This document shows, piece by piece, positions 1-13,505 of a stretch of 64,000 nucleotides of DNA. The position numbers and the translations under genes are program-made. This DNA comes from Pempheris klunzingeri. Taxonomy: Eukaryota; Chordata; Actinopteri; Acropomatiformes; Pempheridae. The notes beneath the pieces are model-generated. The model saw only the letters and a list, made by a program, of their open reading frames with translations, was not told the DNA's origin and did no database searches. How positions within the stretch are numbered: the first letter of the stretch is position 1; each line of letters begins with the position of its first letter. Location: contig NC_092019.1 in NCBI RefSeq assembly GCF_042242105.1, positions 12,334,328-12,398,327 of the forward strand. Reading direction: 5' to 3'.

Positions 1-459
1 ACATGCCAGCAGGTAAACCCAGAAATACCACAAAATCTGCCACCAAAAAAGAAAAGACTCAAAGAGGAAATGAATAAATGGATGGACAGACGGACAAAGA
101 GAGGGCTGAGTGAATTTCAGTTCTGAAGTTCCTGTATCCATGAGGGCAACACATAAAGCTGGTCAGCATGACATGCAACTCAGCTCAAAACGGCATGAAA
201 AAGGCTTAGAAAAGGAACAGATTATGAAGAAAGTATTTCCAGTCAAATTCTCTATGAGCAAACCAGTGAAGATAAAGAAGGTAAAAAAAAACTGTGCCAA
301 TGTGTGAGTAAATTGTATATTTCTGATCTGTACAATATCATAGAGAGAGATTGGTTTAGTAGCATCCTCAGTAGCTCACTATGCCTTCCAGCCACTCTGT
401 CAATGAAAACAGATCTGCAGTGGCCTGTTAAAAATGTTGACAGCAGCTATTCTCTGCAT

Positions 460-461
<2 letters not shown>

Positions 462-506
<45 letters not shown>

Positions 507-540
507 CGTGCGTGCATGCCTGTGTGTGCATGTGTGTGCG
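462..540. repeat. (GT)n followed by (GCGT)n microsatellite
   Basis: About 40 bp of perfect GT dinucleotides run into GCGT and GCAT variants. The alternating purine-pyrimidine pattern is a potential Z-DNA former. Confidence 0.95.
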
Positions 541-3356
541 CTGTCTATTGCTTCTCACAATCACACTTTGACAGCATATTTTGTTGAATTAAAAGGTGGT
601 AAAGAGGAGAATTTGACTGTTTTTCATCTACAGACAGAGAGATTAAAGACAAAAATTGACTGCAGCAACACAGACATGTAGTATTATGAAATACTACAGA
701 TTCACCTCAGGAGCAAAAGTCATTGACATAACCTTTATGTCTGCGACACATATCACCATTTCACCGTTTTGCAGTATGTTAGTCCACGTACAAAGTTTCT
801 AATATGTTTCTACAGAGTTTCTATAAATGAGAAGACAGTCATCCAGTTTATGGATGACACTGCCAATGTAAAGTTACCTGTCAGCACTCTTTAAAAACAT
901 GTCACTTAACACGAAACACGCAGATATATTGATTTTGTTTAGTACTTTGTTAATGAAACATACATCTTAAATGAATCACAGTTTCTTTTTTTTTTTTTTA
1001 CATTTAGAGCCTCATTCATGCTCTTAGAAATGGAATTTTTAAGTTTTTTCTGACTCAAATTTACATGACAATTTCACAGTTCTGTAATTAGCAGAATCAA
1101 GTGAATTCTGGGACACAAAAACAATTACTTTTCCTCTCCAGATGCATTTCAGTCGGGAGCTAAATTTGCATCAATCTATATAAACAAAGAACCACAGGAT
1201 AACCTCCAACTGCTCTGTGCCTGGAAGTATCTGGGGAATAATACTAATGAAGTACAACTCTGAAGTTGCCAAACTTGCCAAAAAATCCCTTTAAGCTGTA
1301 ATAAACTTTAAAGGACCCGTCACCTTAAGTGCTGACACACATTAGTGATCCGACAACCTACAGAAATTGATGCTGATCTTTCTTTTAGTGGCATGAGGTG
1401 AATGTTTAGAGAGTGCTGACATGTAAAGACAGTGCATTAGTCATTACTGAGAAACTGTAGAGAAAAAAATGGGTGATATGATGTTGACAAACCTGAGCGG
1501 TATTGTGTAGGATTTTCAATCGCGGATGAGAACAGACTCCATCTTTCTCAATGGAAAATCCCATTCAGCCCGTAATCAGAGAGCACCGTACCTTCCACAT
1601 CGCATTATTGTATTGTTATTTTGTAGGAAAAGTTAGAAATGCCAGTTTGAGACGGTCCCTTTAACAGCCGGTGTGTTAGGTGAGCGACACAATAAATTTT
1701 TAGGCTTGTTCCACTCATGGTTTGGACAAAATTAATCAAGTTAGGTCAAAAAACTGCATTTACTGTTTGTATAATAAATATGCTGGACTGTGTATAATCA
1801 AGTATATACATAATTGAATTATACAGATGTAATATTTTTCCCGACTAAAATCAGTTATCAAGTTAAAGAGAATAGTTAAATAAGCTCATCTCTTTCCAAA
1901 AAATTATTTCAGCCATGACTTTCCTGCCAAACATCCTTCAAATTTTAGGCATGGCGTTACCTCACAAATTCAACAGTCAGGTCCCAACTGTTAACAAAAA
2001 CCATAAGCACAGAATCCAGTCCCAAGTTGTCAAACAAGGACAACCTCTTGAACTTTTCATCACCAGATCTTGATGATGCTGTTTGATCGTTTTTGTAGAG
2101 ACACGGCGCAGCACTTCACAGTTTTACATTTTGCTCACTCCTTTTCTTATGTAATCACCACGCCACCTATCAAATACTCAGAATGCACAGGATGAAATGG
2201 TATAATTACACCACACAATACGGATCTATGAATAATTTAAGTCTGTGCCAGAGCTGGTAGATTATTACTCTGGTATCATTTAATGTGTGCTTGATAGTAG
2301 AAGAATTGAGTTGGCAGACGGGGTACTAATAACCAAGTGGAAATTGCTTTCAATACCTTGTTCTTTGCTTTGCATGTCAATGAACACACTCATCCATACA
2401 CCCACTGCATTATAATAAAAACCTATGTAAAAAATGAATGAGCCAACTATGACCCTCTTTTTTCTATGAATGCATGTCAAGGTCTGTAAGTTGGAGTCTA
2501 TTACAGAGACAGCAACTATGATTAATGAATATGGACATAATAGCTCCAATAGCTGCGGATGCTGACAGAACATGAGGGTCTCTGATATAAATTACCCTTC
2601 ACAAACCACCACGTCTGTTCTTGTTTACCACAGTACAGCCATAAATATCATCCAAGAGCTCAACGTTTCACACTCTCTCTCTAAAACTGCCAAGAAGCTT
2701 TTGTGAGACACATTAGATGGATCTCACAATAAGATACTTTGCGTGAATATTGTAGAAACCCTGGCTAGATGGTGTTACTTTCCTTACAGAGCTCATACTC
2801 ATGTATAGCGCAACAGTATATCACACAAACCAGAGCCATTTATTTGGAAGAGTTACACCACTGGAATCAGCGAGCCCTCAACAGCTCCCTGCACGAGCCT
2901 CTTGCCAGGTAGTAAACGCAACTCCAGCCATTTGGCAGAACTTTGGCGACTACTGCTTAGCAACAGAATTTAGCTCTAGTAAATAGTCTGAGTCACTGAA
3001 GCCTCATTGAAGAAAAAAAAAAAGCACCCCAGCGCCATAAAATTATAAGAATCCCTTCAAAAACTAGATTCAGCATGTTCTCGTCCTGTGCAGTTCAATC
3101 TTAATTCAAAGATGCTTTTAAAAAAGGGTCTAATTTGAAGTATGAACTTGAGTAATCTCCCAACTGTGGGGAGTCTGAACTAGAAAAGTCTTTTAACTGG
3201 AGGCCCAGTATGAACTGGAGTTATCTGGGTTAGAGCAATGCAGGCACAGTTTGATGCCCCAGTTTGAGAAGAAATGACTCTATCCAGGATTAGCAGCGGT
3301 GAAAGCTAGCAGGGAGTCCTGGTAGATGAGTAAATGCACGCTGTCCAATCCTCTGC

Positions 3357-3905
3357 TACACTTCATCTCCTCTCACCATCCCTCCCCTCGTCCCTTGTCT
3401 CCGTTTCAGCGTCTTCTGCAAGCTTCCTCTTCCCATTTGGCTCACCGTCCTGCTCCATGTTGGCTTCCTTTCATTCTGCTACTCTCCCATACTTTCCCCT
3501 CTCTCAGTTTTCCTCCCTTTCGCTCACTTTTCCTTCTTTCTTCCTCTTTCCTTGCTCCACAATCTCTCTATTCAACTCACATTCAACTTTTGCCTCTGTT
3601 TTGTCTTCCTATAATCTCCTCCAGGATTTCTGGCTTCTCTCAATCTCTCCATTCCTTGCCAGTTGCCCCTTTCTCACTTCCCACATCCTCTCCTTCCCAT
3701 AATTTTTTGCATCTCCCCATCCTCTTCTTCTCATCCATTTTCTCCTCCCATTGTCTCCTTCACTTTGTCTTCTCTTTTCCACTTTTCTCCTCGTTCTTTC
3801 CACCATACTTTGATTCTCCCTCCGCCTCCTCTTGGTTTCAGTCATCTTCTCTCCTCCACTTCCTTTTCCACATCATTTTTTTCATCCTTTAATTCCCTGT
3901 TTTCC
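3357..3905. repeat. Pyrimidine-rich low-complexity tract (C/T on plus)
   Basis: About 550 bp where the plus strand is overwhelmingly C and T without a fixed repeat unit. The bias removes stop codons in several frames and so produces long spurious open frames rich in Ser, Leu, Pro and Phe. No gene is called here. Confidence 0.8.
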
Positions 3906-4060
3906 TCCTCCTGTCTCCAGATTACCCCTGAACCGACTCCACAGTGAGGCTACGGTAGCTTCACTAATACGCAGGATTTATGGATGACAACTGCTGGCTT
4001 GCACTGTCACCACAAGATAGCTACTGTACTGTACATGAGGGAGATGGGGGAAGTGTGTAT

Positions 4061-4062
<2 letters not shown>

Positions 4063-4118
<56 letters not shown>
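4063..4118. repeat. (GT)n microsatellite
   Basis: Perfect GT dinucleotide run of about 56 bp on the plus strand. Confidence 0.97.
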
Positions 4119-4120
<2 letters not shown>

Positions 4121-6819
4121 AGTGCCTATCTAGCGCTGCAGCACCCGTCGTTTGATGTGGCCGGCGTCTTTGTCGGTACAAGAACTACTCTGCTCACCAG
4201 GATAGCACTTAACCCAAATCCACTCTGGCTTTATCTTTCCACCTCTCTGCTTTTTATCTCCTCTGCTTCTCTCATGGAACACTTCACCCTTTTATCACAT
4301 CTCTTTTTCTCATCCTTGGGTTTAAACTCTCTTCTCCCTCTCCTCCTCGTCCCTCGTCTTCTCATCTGCTCTTTTATCCTATCTTCTCCTCTCCTGCACC
4401 CATCTACTATGCTCCTTTAGTGGCTTAGCACCTTTTTTCTCTCTTTCATCACTTTACCTGTGCAAGTGATGCCTTTTTCCTCAACACTTATCTCTGTGTT
4501 GCATTATGAGTGCATGGTGTGTGTTTGTGTGTGTGTGCCTTAAGGACTGGCTGAATATTAAGAGTCTTTTGGATGATCCGTCACCATGTGCAGTTTGGTG
4601 AAGGAAGCCATAATATTCTGTTTGACTGCCACCCAACAGTGAAAAAGGTTCATTCTGCCAGCTGATTCGAGTGTTATCAGCCTGTGTTATGACGGCTATC
4701 ATTTGTCATGGGGAGCCTAGATATCAGGTAATATGGCCCTACTCCACACTCTAATTGGCTTAGTAGGCCGTTATCATCTATTGGTGAGGTGGAACAACCC
4801 ATATTTAGGTGATGACGCCATAGTAACAATGATGGAAGCAAAGCAAAGGAGGAAGTAAGGTGACGTAGTATAAAAAAACACAGGGGGAGACCAGGGTTTG
4901 TGTCCAAAGTGAAACCAAAAGCCAACGTTGACTTATTGTAACTGACATAAACCGCGTCACATATCTAATGTAACTTCACTACCTGAAGTAGTTACTTTAA
5001 CCACAACCACGATCTGTTTTCTGAACTTAACCCAGTAGCTTTGGTCCCTTAACCTAAGCAAACTGCCATTTGACGACATTAACCATTGGATTATTATTAG
5101 CATGATGACAAAGGTCCAGCAACAGTACGCCTGATGCTGCAGAGTTATTAATAATATGAAATGATTGGCTTTAAACACGAATGAAGAATCAAGTCTGCGA
5201 ATCTAATACTGCAAAATATATAATGACAAGGCATTAGGAATTGCATATAGTCTTTACTGAGTAATTTGAAATCTAGTTTATGAGAACTATGTTCTTATTC
5301 TAGACTATTATTCAGCTGCAACACTGATTCAATCAAATTTCACCCACTGTACTCACTTTGCTCATGCACAGTTTTTGCTGCGCAATAAAGGACTATTACA
5401 GACATTTTTTGTGTGCTCACTTTTGGTTTTACCTAAATATAAAGTCTTTAAAGGTCCAATTGTAGAGCTATTTTTATATTAATTCTAAATTAAAGGACAA
5501 TTTGTAAAAGCAGTCATGAGCCCACAGGGAATTATCACCAGTCTCTGCAGTTTCCTTCAATTCCACAGCGCCTTTTAGTTTTTCATTTTAGCTTAATGGT
5601 TTGGTGATTTCAGTCATAGCAGGTTTAAGATAATCTCACTTTACATCTTGCCTGTAGTTTTTTGCAAAGACTGACTTTGCTTTGTTGTTGCAAAGGTGCC
5701 GTGTTCACAGATCTCAGCAGTTATTATGATAAACACACAGTTTTATCCAAACCAATAGAAATAATATTCAGAACAAAAAAAAAGATTAGGAATGGTTTTC
5801 TTGCAGTTGCTAGACGAATGAATAAATAAAGAAATTGTCCTTTAAAGCCTGATCTGGAGAAAGTGACCAAACAGCCAATAGGTTCAAAATGCATTTATTT
5901 TCTATTTAGTTCACTTAGACAAGGGATTTTCTTTTAACTTATAGGACTATAGATGGAAGACCTGTAGTTCACCTCATATGTTATGAACTCAGGTTACGTG
6001 ATTCCAGAAAACTGCAGCAACAACTTGAGTTTAAAAGAACTGTCATTGTCTTTTTTTTCTTATTTTAGTTTTTCTCTGTTATTTCAACAAAACCAGGACC
6101 CATGAAGCCAATTCACAACCTTGTACTACTACAATATCTGTTCAACCCTGAGCCACCTCCGGCTCTGCACGCAATTCCACTCTGTGATTTTGGGAAGCTC
6201 GTCCATGTTCCAAAACGCTCATAGCCTATTTCATGCTTTTCAGACTGCAACTACTTCACCTGACACACACGATCACTACCTACACTGTGGCACCCATACT
6301 GTGTAATTTGTTAAGTGCATGCCTGTTGGATGTAGAGTGAACTGGATATCCAGAGTGATATTATAAATTGTATCATACATTTGTCCCTGTATCAATCCTT
6401 GCCAAAGCCTCGTATTTCCAAAATAAATCATCGTTATCTCAGGTTCCCATTAATTAAAATTAATTTTGTTTATTTACAATCACAGAACATTATCTACATG
6501 CTCTGACGATAACAACAGGGCAAAATTAGAGAGCCTCCTGCACATCACATTGCCAACGATTCAATGCTCCATTTAGTCCAAAGTGGCTGATGATTATGAC
6601 AAGCTGGATTACCATCAACAGCAGCAGAGTGGTGAGGTGACAGCGGTCTGGGTTCGGATAATTTAGCAGCTTTTAAATTCAAAACAGGTTGTTCCATCTC
6701 ATCCGCTCTTTTGTTTATGAATAAATGATTTCTCATCATTGGCTTCTCTCCCTGTTCATTATTACTGAAATTATTGGCCAACACTTTCACTCATACTAAT
6801 TCACCAGGCTGCCCTCTAA

Positions 6820-6844
6820 CCACACACACACACACACACACACA
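6820..6844. repeat. (CA)n microsatellite
   Basis: Perfect CA run of about 25 bp. Confidence 0.9.
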
Positions 6845-7003
6845 ACGTGTCTATACACACACACAAACACAAAAGTGCAATATCTTTGTAAATGTGTTCT
6901 TGAGGACATAATCTATTGTGATGTGTCCTGTAGTGCGGTATTGACCCAGCCTGTCAGCCAATCAACAAAATCAATTACAATAATTAACTATGCATACAGT
7001 AAG

Positions 7004-7007
<4 letters not shown>

Positions 7008-7038
<31 letters not shown>
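7008..7038. repeat. (CA)n microsatellite
   Basis: Perfect CA run of about 31 bp. Confidence 0.95.
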
Positions 7039-7042
<4 letters not shown>

Positions 7043-7599
7043 GCCCACACACATTTAGCATCTTTATAATGACCCATCCAGGGGACAGATCTGACTATAA
7101 AAATAACTTTTATAAACAATAAGGCATGACAACTCTTTTTCTGAAAAATTAGGTTAGGGTTCACATTTAATGGTGGCAAACTTCTACCATCAAGCATCTT
7201 TCCTCCATCTATCCTGCTCCTGTGACTTTGTGACTTCCTGTGAATTTGAAACAGCTTCACAAAGTAGCAGGTCACTCCTTGCGCCCTCTGAGGACTGAGC
7301 AGAGAGCATAATTTACATTTCCTTTTTCAATTCTTTTCAAGGCCAAAGTAACAGCCAGAGAACAAACAAACATGCACACTGCTCAGTTTCTGCAGTGGGA
7401 ACACTAACAGTAACAGTGACTCATATGCAGTACAGACTGTATATTGTGTCCAAATCCTGTCCCCTAAAAGAATCCATTCATTTACAGCACAGCAAATTTG
7501 AATTAGCAAAGAGGATTTGTAGGAAATACAATACTGCAGAGAATACGTTTTGTTTTTCCCATGCTAGGGGCGAGTCGCTATGGATGTCAATGTGTGTCT

Positions 7600-8090
7600 C
7601 ACTGTCTCTGTTGGTCAGTCCACCACTTTGAAATATCCCACTATGAAATACCACACTGAAATATCTCAAAAACTATTTTGTACAGATGTTCATTGTCTCC
7701 TTAGAATTATACTGAATGTTTACGGTGATTTTCTGACTTCTGGTGCTATCATTAGATTGACATTTTTGGTTTCAAGTGATATTTCTGGACAGCTACTTGA
7801 GTGACTGCAATGAAATCTGTTTTCCTTGATAAACTATAATGACTGTGTTGATCATCTGACTTTTCCTCAACAGAAATGTTAATTTGTCAGGCAGTTTATG
7901 AACAAAACTAATGACACAACATTCCCTTCAGCCTCAGCTGCTGAGCTACAGTGGTGAACCTGGTAAATATTAAGTGCAAAACATCAGACTGTCACTCCTG
8001 AGCATGTTAGCACGCTAATGTTAGCATTTCAGTCAAAGCACCGCTGTGTGCAGACATACAGTGCTGCTAGCATGGCAGTAGATTCTTGTG
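7600..8090 (+). repeat. Dispersed repeat family A, copy 1
   Basis: The segment begins with a GGTCAGTCCACCACTTT motif, continues with degenerate AAATATCTC-type sequence and ends in a GTTAGCATGCTAA-like cluster near 8010-8030. The same order of motifs recurs at 17780-18290 and, inverted, at 45783-46370 and 50405-50745. It looks like an old non-autonomous fish repeat. The family name is not known to me. Confidence 0.5.
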
Positions 8091-9511
8091 TCTCGTTTGT
8101 CGACATAACATGTAAATGTTTGTTTACATTTGATTAAATGAATTGGTTTTCTCTATAGCATCTGCTATAGAAAGGGATGACACGCTGACTGTTGACTGAA
8201 GAGAGTCACATTTCCAGTGGTAAAATAACAGTGTTGCATATTCAATCAGTGCAAATATCAGTGGCATTTCCTTCTCAACATATTTTTTATCAAAGTCAGT
8301 TTGTATATAAATGTATATTTGACGGAGACAGTGTTGCAAACTATCAAATTTACATTATCACAGCACTGCAGTAAGTAATTTTGGTAGTTTCACAAAACTG
8401 CACTTCAGATTTTAATGTGTAACTTCTCCAATAATATCTGACAGAAAATGTTTTACAACTCAATGACAAAAGGTTTGTGCAACATTTGTAATGTATTTTC
8501 TTAGGATTATGCACCAATTAAGTGATATCCTTGGAATTACATGATCTTAAATGTAAGTTGTTAGTTGTGAATGCCAGATTATTTACTACTGTAGTCATTT
8601 GTTGCAGAGAAAAAAGCCTTCTGGGACTGACCCACTCTCTGGCAGTGGGAGTTCCTGATGATATCCAGACATTTGCGTTGTATATACAAACATCCTCCAT
8701 GGGTAGAACACACACTAATCCTCAGGCTCAAATCCCCTCTGACCAGATGTTGCAGCTTACAGGGGACAGACTGGTCAAAAATTAATGGCTATCACATGTT
8801 CCCTAATGAAGGGATTGAGCAGGGCACGCTCCCATGGTGTCTGGGAGGTCGTCCATGTTCTGCTGTGATTCACTGGGATCAAATCCCAGCCTAATTTATG
8901 GTGTCACACTTATGTCTCACCTCTCGTTTGTGTCTGCCTGCAATGAAAAACACGACCCAGAGAACTGCAGATGAAAACGGGAATAAAATGTACAGGGAGA
9001 AAAGGAGAGGAGGGGGAAACAGTGATGAGAAAAATAAATGAAGAGGAACAGAGTGAGAAGGATGGAGAGAGAGAACACTGAAGAAAGAAAAGGAAAGAGT
9101 GAGAACTAAATGAGGGAAGTAAATGAGGGAAGGACAGAAGAAAATAGAAAACTGCCACTTTCATTTCAAAGCAGTCACTGTTTAGAAAGGACTTCCACTG
9201 CTAAATAATCACAAAGCAGAACACTGAACACCGAACCATTCAGCATTTAAAGTAAAAATTTACCTCAAATAAAAACTAACCTCTAAAGGACCACTATAAT
9301 AAAATACCTTATTTTTAGGATTAGAATTTCATTTCTAATTTAGCTGTAGAAATGGATCAATAAGATGACTGTGTCATGTGCCGATTATTGATTTTGACCA
9401 ACTTCGGAGAGAGAAAATTAATTTTTATTTGATTTCTATGTGTAGTGTTCCTTTAAACAAGACCTGCTGCTTCTCTGCTCCTCTAACTCCACATCCTGGA
9501 AAGAATGTGAG

Positions 9512-9513
<2 letters not shown>

Positions 9514-9549
<36 letters not shown>
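9514..9549. repeat. (CA)n microsatellite
   Basis: Perfect CA run of about 35 bp. Confidence 0.95.
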
Positions 9550-9550
<1 letters not shown>

Positions 9551-10722
9551 GTAGGGTCAGCTAAATGTTTAAAAGTCCCTTGGGGTTGTTTTCATACGAT
9601 CTCTATCCAGATAACTACATTAGGTCTGTCCCTCAGCAATTCATTGTCTGCCAATTGAAAATACACTCTCCTATGAAGTCATGCACAACACACACAGTTG
9701 CACACATACATTTAGGATCATGATTTAGAGAAGTTCTCTTGGATCTGTTTGATAGAACAAGCTGAATTTCATCATGAGAACATCGTACAGATGTAGATGA
9801 AATAAAAGCATCCGTCACTAAATCACTTGACCTGCTGCTCTTGATCGCATGATAAGAAAGGATTACTGGCTAGTTTAGCTTTAGCTCTGAAGCCAATAAA
9901 GAAAGTTACTGTTTTAACAGCTCGTAGGGAGGAGAAGCAGGAAGAGTGAGTCCCATTCAGAAAAACACACATTTGTTGTTACATTTCAACACATGATATG
10001 CTAATAATGCCACACAATGACATATTAACATACAGTTTGTTCAACTGGAACTCAAATGTGCGTGTTTCTTGTTAAGTGTGCATCCAGATTTTTTAACATC
10101 CGCGAGCAAAAACATTGCACAAAACAGACAACAGCCCATGTTGAGATGCGTCTCAGTGTGATTAAATCAGGTTTGCTGAGGTGAGGTTGATTGCAGAGCA
10201 CACTGGAGCGTTGTATATTGTGCAGCACATTGCGCAGCAAATCATCACAGCTTGAAGCGCACCGTTACAACACATTTATTAAAACCCCTCTGGAGCGTGG
10301 CAGCGGGGTTGCAAACGTTGCCATGCTGCCAGGGTGAAATGGCACGATGATACGGAGGAGATGCGATGATGAGCGTGATGTAATCTGATTGGACTGTGCC
10401 TGCACATCAAACAGAGAGACGGCAGAGGGAGGAACAATGTGGCAAAGGGGCTGGGGGGGGGGAGACACAGAGAGGTAGGTCAGGTGAGGGAAGGGAGAGG
10501 GATAGGGGGAGAGAGGTGAGGGTGGGCTTGAGGGAAACAATGAGAGAAGATTGATGGAGGGGAAACATGGGAAGAGGTTGGATGGCCAAGGTGGGAAGTG
10601 GAGTAAAGCTGAAAAGCAAACTTGGATGGGGTGAAAAGGGGGCTAGGAGCTCGCTTTGAAGGGTAAAGAGAAGAAGGGGGTGGATGTGGGATGGCTGGGT
10701 GAGAAGGGGGAGCAGTACTTAC

Positions 10723-10838
10723 CTTGACCCTGTGCTTTACTGGGGAAATGGGATAATAGGACCAGTAGCACCAGTGGAGCCCACAAACACCACCTAATCT
10801 GCCCCGTTGACAACATCCTCACAACCAGCAGTCTAGAC
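10723..10838 (-). CDS. col14a1: Collagen XIV alpha-1-like, start-codon and signal-peptide exon
   Basis: On the minus strand a good acceptor (pyrimidine tract then GCAG) precedes the exon. The ATG is at 10816 and the exon ends at 10723 before GTAAGT. The 31 codons begin MLSTGQIRWC, pass through a hydrophobic core (APLVLLVLLS) and end in SKAQGQ, leaving phase 1. This is a typical secretory signal peptide. From memory, human collagen XIV also begins with a signal peptide ending in QGQ at an intron, with Val as the split residue, which phase 1 allows. Collagen XIV is a FACIT collagen of the extracellular matrix carrying fibronectin III, VWA and TSPN domains, none of which is in the window. The position downstream of deptor on the same strand supports the call. 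Another secreted protein cannot be excluded from one exon. Confidence 0.65.
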
Positions 10839-12825
10839 CTGCACAGAGAGAGGGAAGATTATGTCGAGCAAAAAAAAAAAAAGGCAAAGTGGGGGAAAAG
10901 AAATATAGAAAGTCAGTTAGAGACACAAAGAAAGGGGGATTTCAGTGCCAGAAACACCATGAATGCTGCTCAGCTGCAGAGAGGCTCTGTGGGTCAAGAA
11001 GACCTTTCCTCCACGGCCCCAAAGAGGCTGATCTGGAATCAGTCACTCCTGTCCAATATCCACTTTGATACAATTACAGAGCAGCAGTGTGACAGTCTAG
11101 ACTGACCGCAGAGCAGCGGTCGAGCCTCACGCCTACATAGAGCAGGCCCAGGGCGAAACAGTGGAGGACTTTGTTTGAGGGAAGAGAGGAGAAGTGAGGA
11201 AATGAACAAAAGAGCTGACAGAAAAAGGGATGGAGGACAGACAGAGTGATAGACAGACGGGGAGAGAGCTGTTTGATTGACACTCTGGAGGGGGAACATT
11301 TCACGAGCGCCATTGTCCGACCACAACGGCAAACACGACAGCTCCTCTCTCCTTCTCCCTGTCTCATCTCCTGCCTTCACTCTGAGTTCCCTGCACCCTC
11401 CGCTCCACATTCCCTCTCCCTCCTTCTCCACCTCTTCACCTCCTCTGCTGTCTGCCACTCATTATCACACACTGAGGACGGACACAGACAGACATGTTAT
11501 CCTCTCTCTCCTGGGGAAACACACACACACACACACACACAAATGCTGACAGTCCAATGAATAAAACAGCATTTGCAGGAAAAGTTGTTTCATGCTTCTC
11601 TGCTGTATCTTTGGTGTTGACAGAACGGCCGGCTTCTTCAATTCAGACAGTGTCAAAAGGCCAGGAAAATGACAATGCATATTAATCAGCGTAAAATACT
11701 CCAGAAATGAGTTTTTTTTTTTCTTCTATGGATTAGCCTCAGGACATGAAGAAGGAAAATTAGAGAGAAATCATTCTCTATTAGTCTCTCTCTAACACAC
11801 AAATAACTAATGCAAGTATACACTCACAAATGAGAGTTAATCTCACTAAATTAGACAGTCTTAGAGGGCGGCTCATTCAAAAATATCTCTCTCGCTGCTC
11901 TTGTGATCCTAATGCTTAAATATAAACGAACATTACAGCCAAATCTGAACCACTTTAAGCCAAAAAGTTTCTCTCGTCTCGTCAGTTTGAATAATGTCCT
12001 CTTTCCTATCCAAAGGGCAACTTTGGAGCTGGTTAATTGGTTAATGAAGAGCAGAGTAAAGGCGCAGTTCCCTTTAAAATTAAAGCAGGCTACATGCTTA
12101 ATGTGCGTGTTTCTTTTTTTAAAAGGCTATTTGTTGAATCCAGTTTGCACACACACTCAAATGCAGTTCATCACAGTACAAGACCCAGGCACTCCCGTTG
12201 ACATAGACTGTGTTTTCAAAGAGCAAATATTTTTACAGGCTGAGGGGAAAAAAAACAGGCAACTTATTTTATTCTGGGGAAACTGTCTTTAGCCAAATAA
12301 AATCTTTTTTTTTTTTTTTTTTAATAATCTCTCCACCTGTCTGTGAGACTGCACAAGTTTGATTCACTGCCCGTATAGTCAAGATGAGTCCTCAGTGATC
12401 ATCTCAAAGTGCATCTGACTGGTTTAAATTAAGTTTCTCAGCCAGATTTGGGTCAAACTGATCAGATTTATTCAAATGAAGTCGTTGAGTCCAGTCGCTC
12501 CAGAGCCGCACACCTGAGACAGCCTCATTCACACGCACGCACGCACAATGAATGAAATCGCCTTTCGTACCTCTCCAGTCATCAAATCAAAGCGTCCTTT
12601 TATCCCCAAAGGAAATCCTCTGAATACCAAAGACTGCCGTTGCTGCCTCCCAATGGGCTCCTCTTTCTTCTTACTCTTTCTCTCCCTCTTTTTCTTTCTC
12701 TCACTCCTTCCCTCCGGATTCAGTTCGGTCAGTCCGGAGTGGGTGTTTCTCTCCTCGTTATTCAGCCATCCCTCCCTCCAGCTATTCCTCCCTGTCCCAA
12801 CCCTTTCCTTCGCCCTGCTTCATCT
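10839..12825 (-). other. Probable intron 1 / 5' region of col14a1
   Basis: This lies immediately upstream of the start-codon exon on the minus strand. It contains a pyrimidine-rich block around 11340-11460, an (AC)n run and a poly-T run near 12307. No coding exon is recognised; longer open frames here are compositional. Confidence 0.4.
11519..11541. repeat. (AC)n microsatellite
   Basis: Perfect AC run of about 22 bp. Confidence 0.9.
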
Positions 12826-12826
12826 C

Positions 12827-12837
12827 AGAGTGAGAGA

Positions 12838-12899
<62 letters not shown>
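12827..12899. repeat. (GA)n microsatellite
   Basis: Nearly perfect GA dinucleotides over about 70 bp on the plus strand, so CT on the col14a1 strand. It directly borders the GC-rich block proposed as the col14a1 promoter. Confidence 0.97.
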
Positions 12900-12900
<1 letters not shown>

Positions 12901-13180
12901 GCGGTCCAGTGCCGCTGCGCAAAAGCCTCCGCTGCCAACCTGCAGGTTTCAATCCGGCTTCAGCCCCTCGGGGCCCCTTCATGTGCGCCTCCGCGATCAC
13001 GACGGGACTTGTCGTGGGGACCGGCTTTAAAGGGGCCACATGGTCGTTACAGGAACTCGTTTATTGCGTGTTTGACTTGCAGGAAAAAGTCCGGCTGAAA
13101 ATGGCTCGGTGCGCTCGGAGCAGGTGTCTGTGGCCATGCCCTGCTGCGCTGCGAGCTCTGGTGTTAAAGGCGCAATGACA
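12900..13180 (-). promoter_or_regulatory. GC-rich block, candidate col14a1 promoter / 5' UTR exon
   Basis: This block has clearly more G+C and CpG than its surroundings and lies about 2.1 kb upstream of the col14a1 start-codon exon. A CTTTAAAG element near 13026-13033 is a possible TATA-like box. Collagen XIV genes are expected to have a non-coding first exon, and this is the best candidate position. No first-exon donor could be identified with confidence, so this rests on composition and location. Confidence 0.3.
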
Positions 13181-13249
13181 CAAAGTTAAATCAACAATCT
13201 GTTGTAAAGCCACAACCTTAAAATAAGACCTATTCCTGAGACAATCTGA

Positions 13250-13276
13250 GATCTATCTATCTATCTATCTATCTAT
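13250..13276. repeat. (ATCT)n tetranucleotide microsatellite
   Basis: About six perfect ATCT units. Confidence 0.95.
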
Positions 13277-13364
13277 AAGTTGTACAAGATGTTCATCAAC
13301 AAATCATATAAGCAGATTTAATAAGGTAGCTGAGAATCTGAAATTAAAAGGGCATTTTGGGAAA

Positions 13365-13505
13365 TATGCTTATTTACTGTCTTACTGAGATTTAGTTGAG
13401 AAGATCAATAACTACTGGTCCAGTGGTAGCCAGGAGGCGAATAGCTTAGTTTAGCATTAAAACTGAAAACAGACTGAAACAGCAAACCTGGCTCCATTTA
13501 AGAGT
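13365..13505 (+). repeat. Dispersed repeat family B, copy 1
   Basis: This copy carries TTGAGAAGATC, then GCCAGGAGG, then AGCTTAGTTTAGC, and ends near AAACCTGGCTCC. The same ordered motifs occur at 27580-27735. It looks like an old interspersed fish repeat that I cannot assign to a named family. Confidence 0.45.

Larger units (their letters stand above)
1..10722 (-). other. Non-coding stretch, probably col14a1 intron 2
   Basis: No convincing exon was found on either strand in this 10.7-kb stretch. It lies downstream, on the minus strand, of the signal-peptide exon whose donor is at 10721-10722, so the simplest reading is a long intron of col14a1 with the fibronectin type III exons beyond the left edge. 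It holds microsatellites, a pyrimidine-rich tract at 3357-3905 and a dispersed repeat copy near 7600-8090. Open frames here are low-complexity or short and look like chance. Confidence 0.5.

Noticed and set aside
304..681. Long open frame over the GT repeat on plus
   Set aside because: It is produced by translating a dinucleotide repeat (alternating Cys-Val). No splice sites or family resemblance.
3326..3947. Several overlapping open frames rich in Ser/Leu/Phe/Pro
   Set aside because: A pyrimidine-only composition removes stop codons in several frames at once. No domain, signal or splice logic.
12548..13098. Overlapping 150-160-codon frames on plus
   Set aside because: They run through the (GA)n tract as Arg-Glu repeats and into GC-rich sequence, in two frames at once, and lie antisense to the candidate col14a1 promoter.
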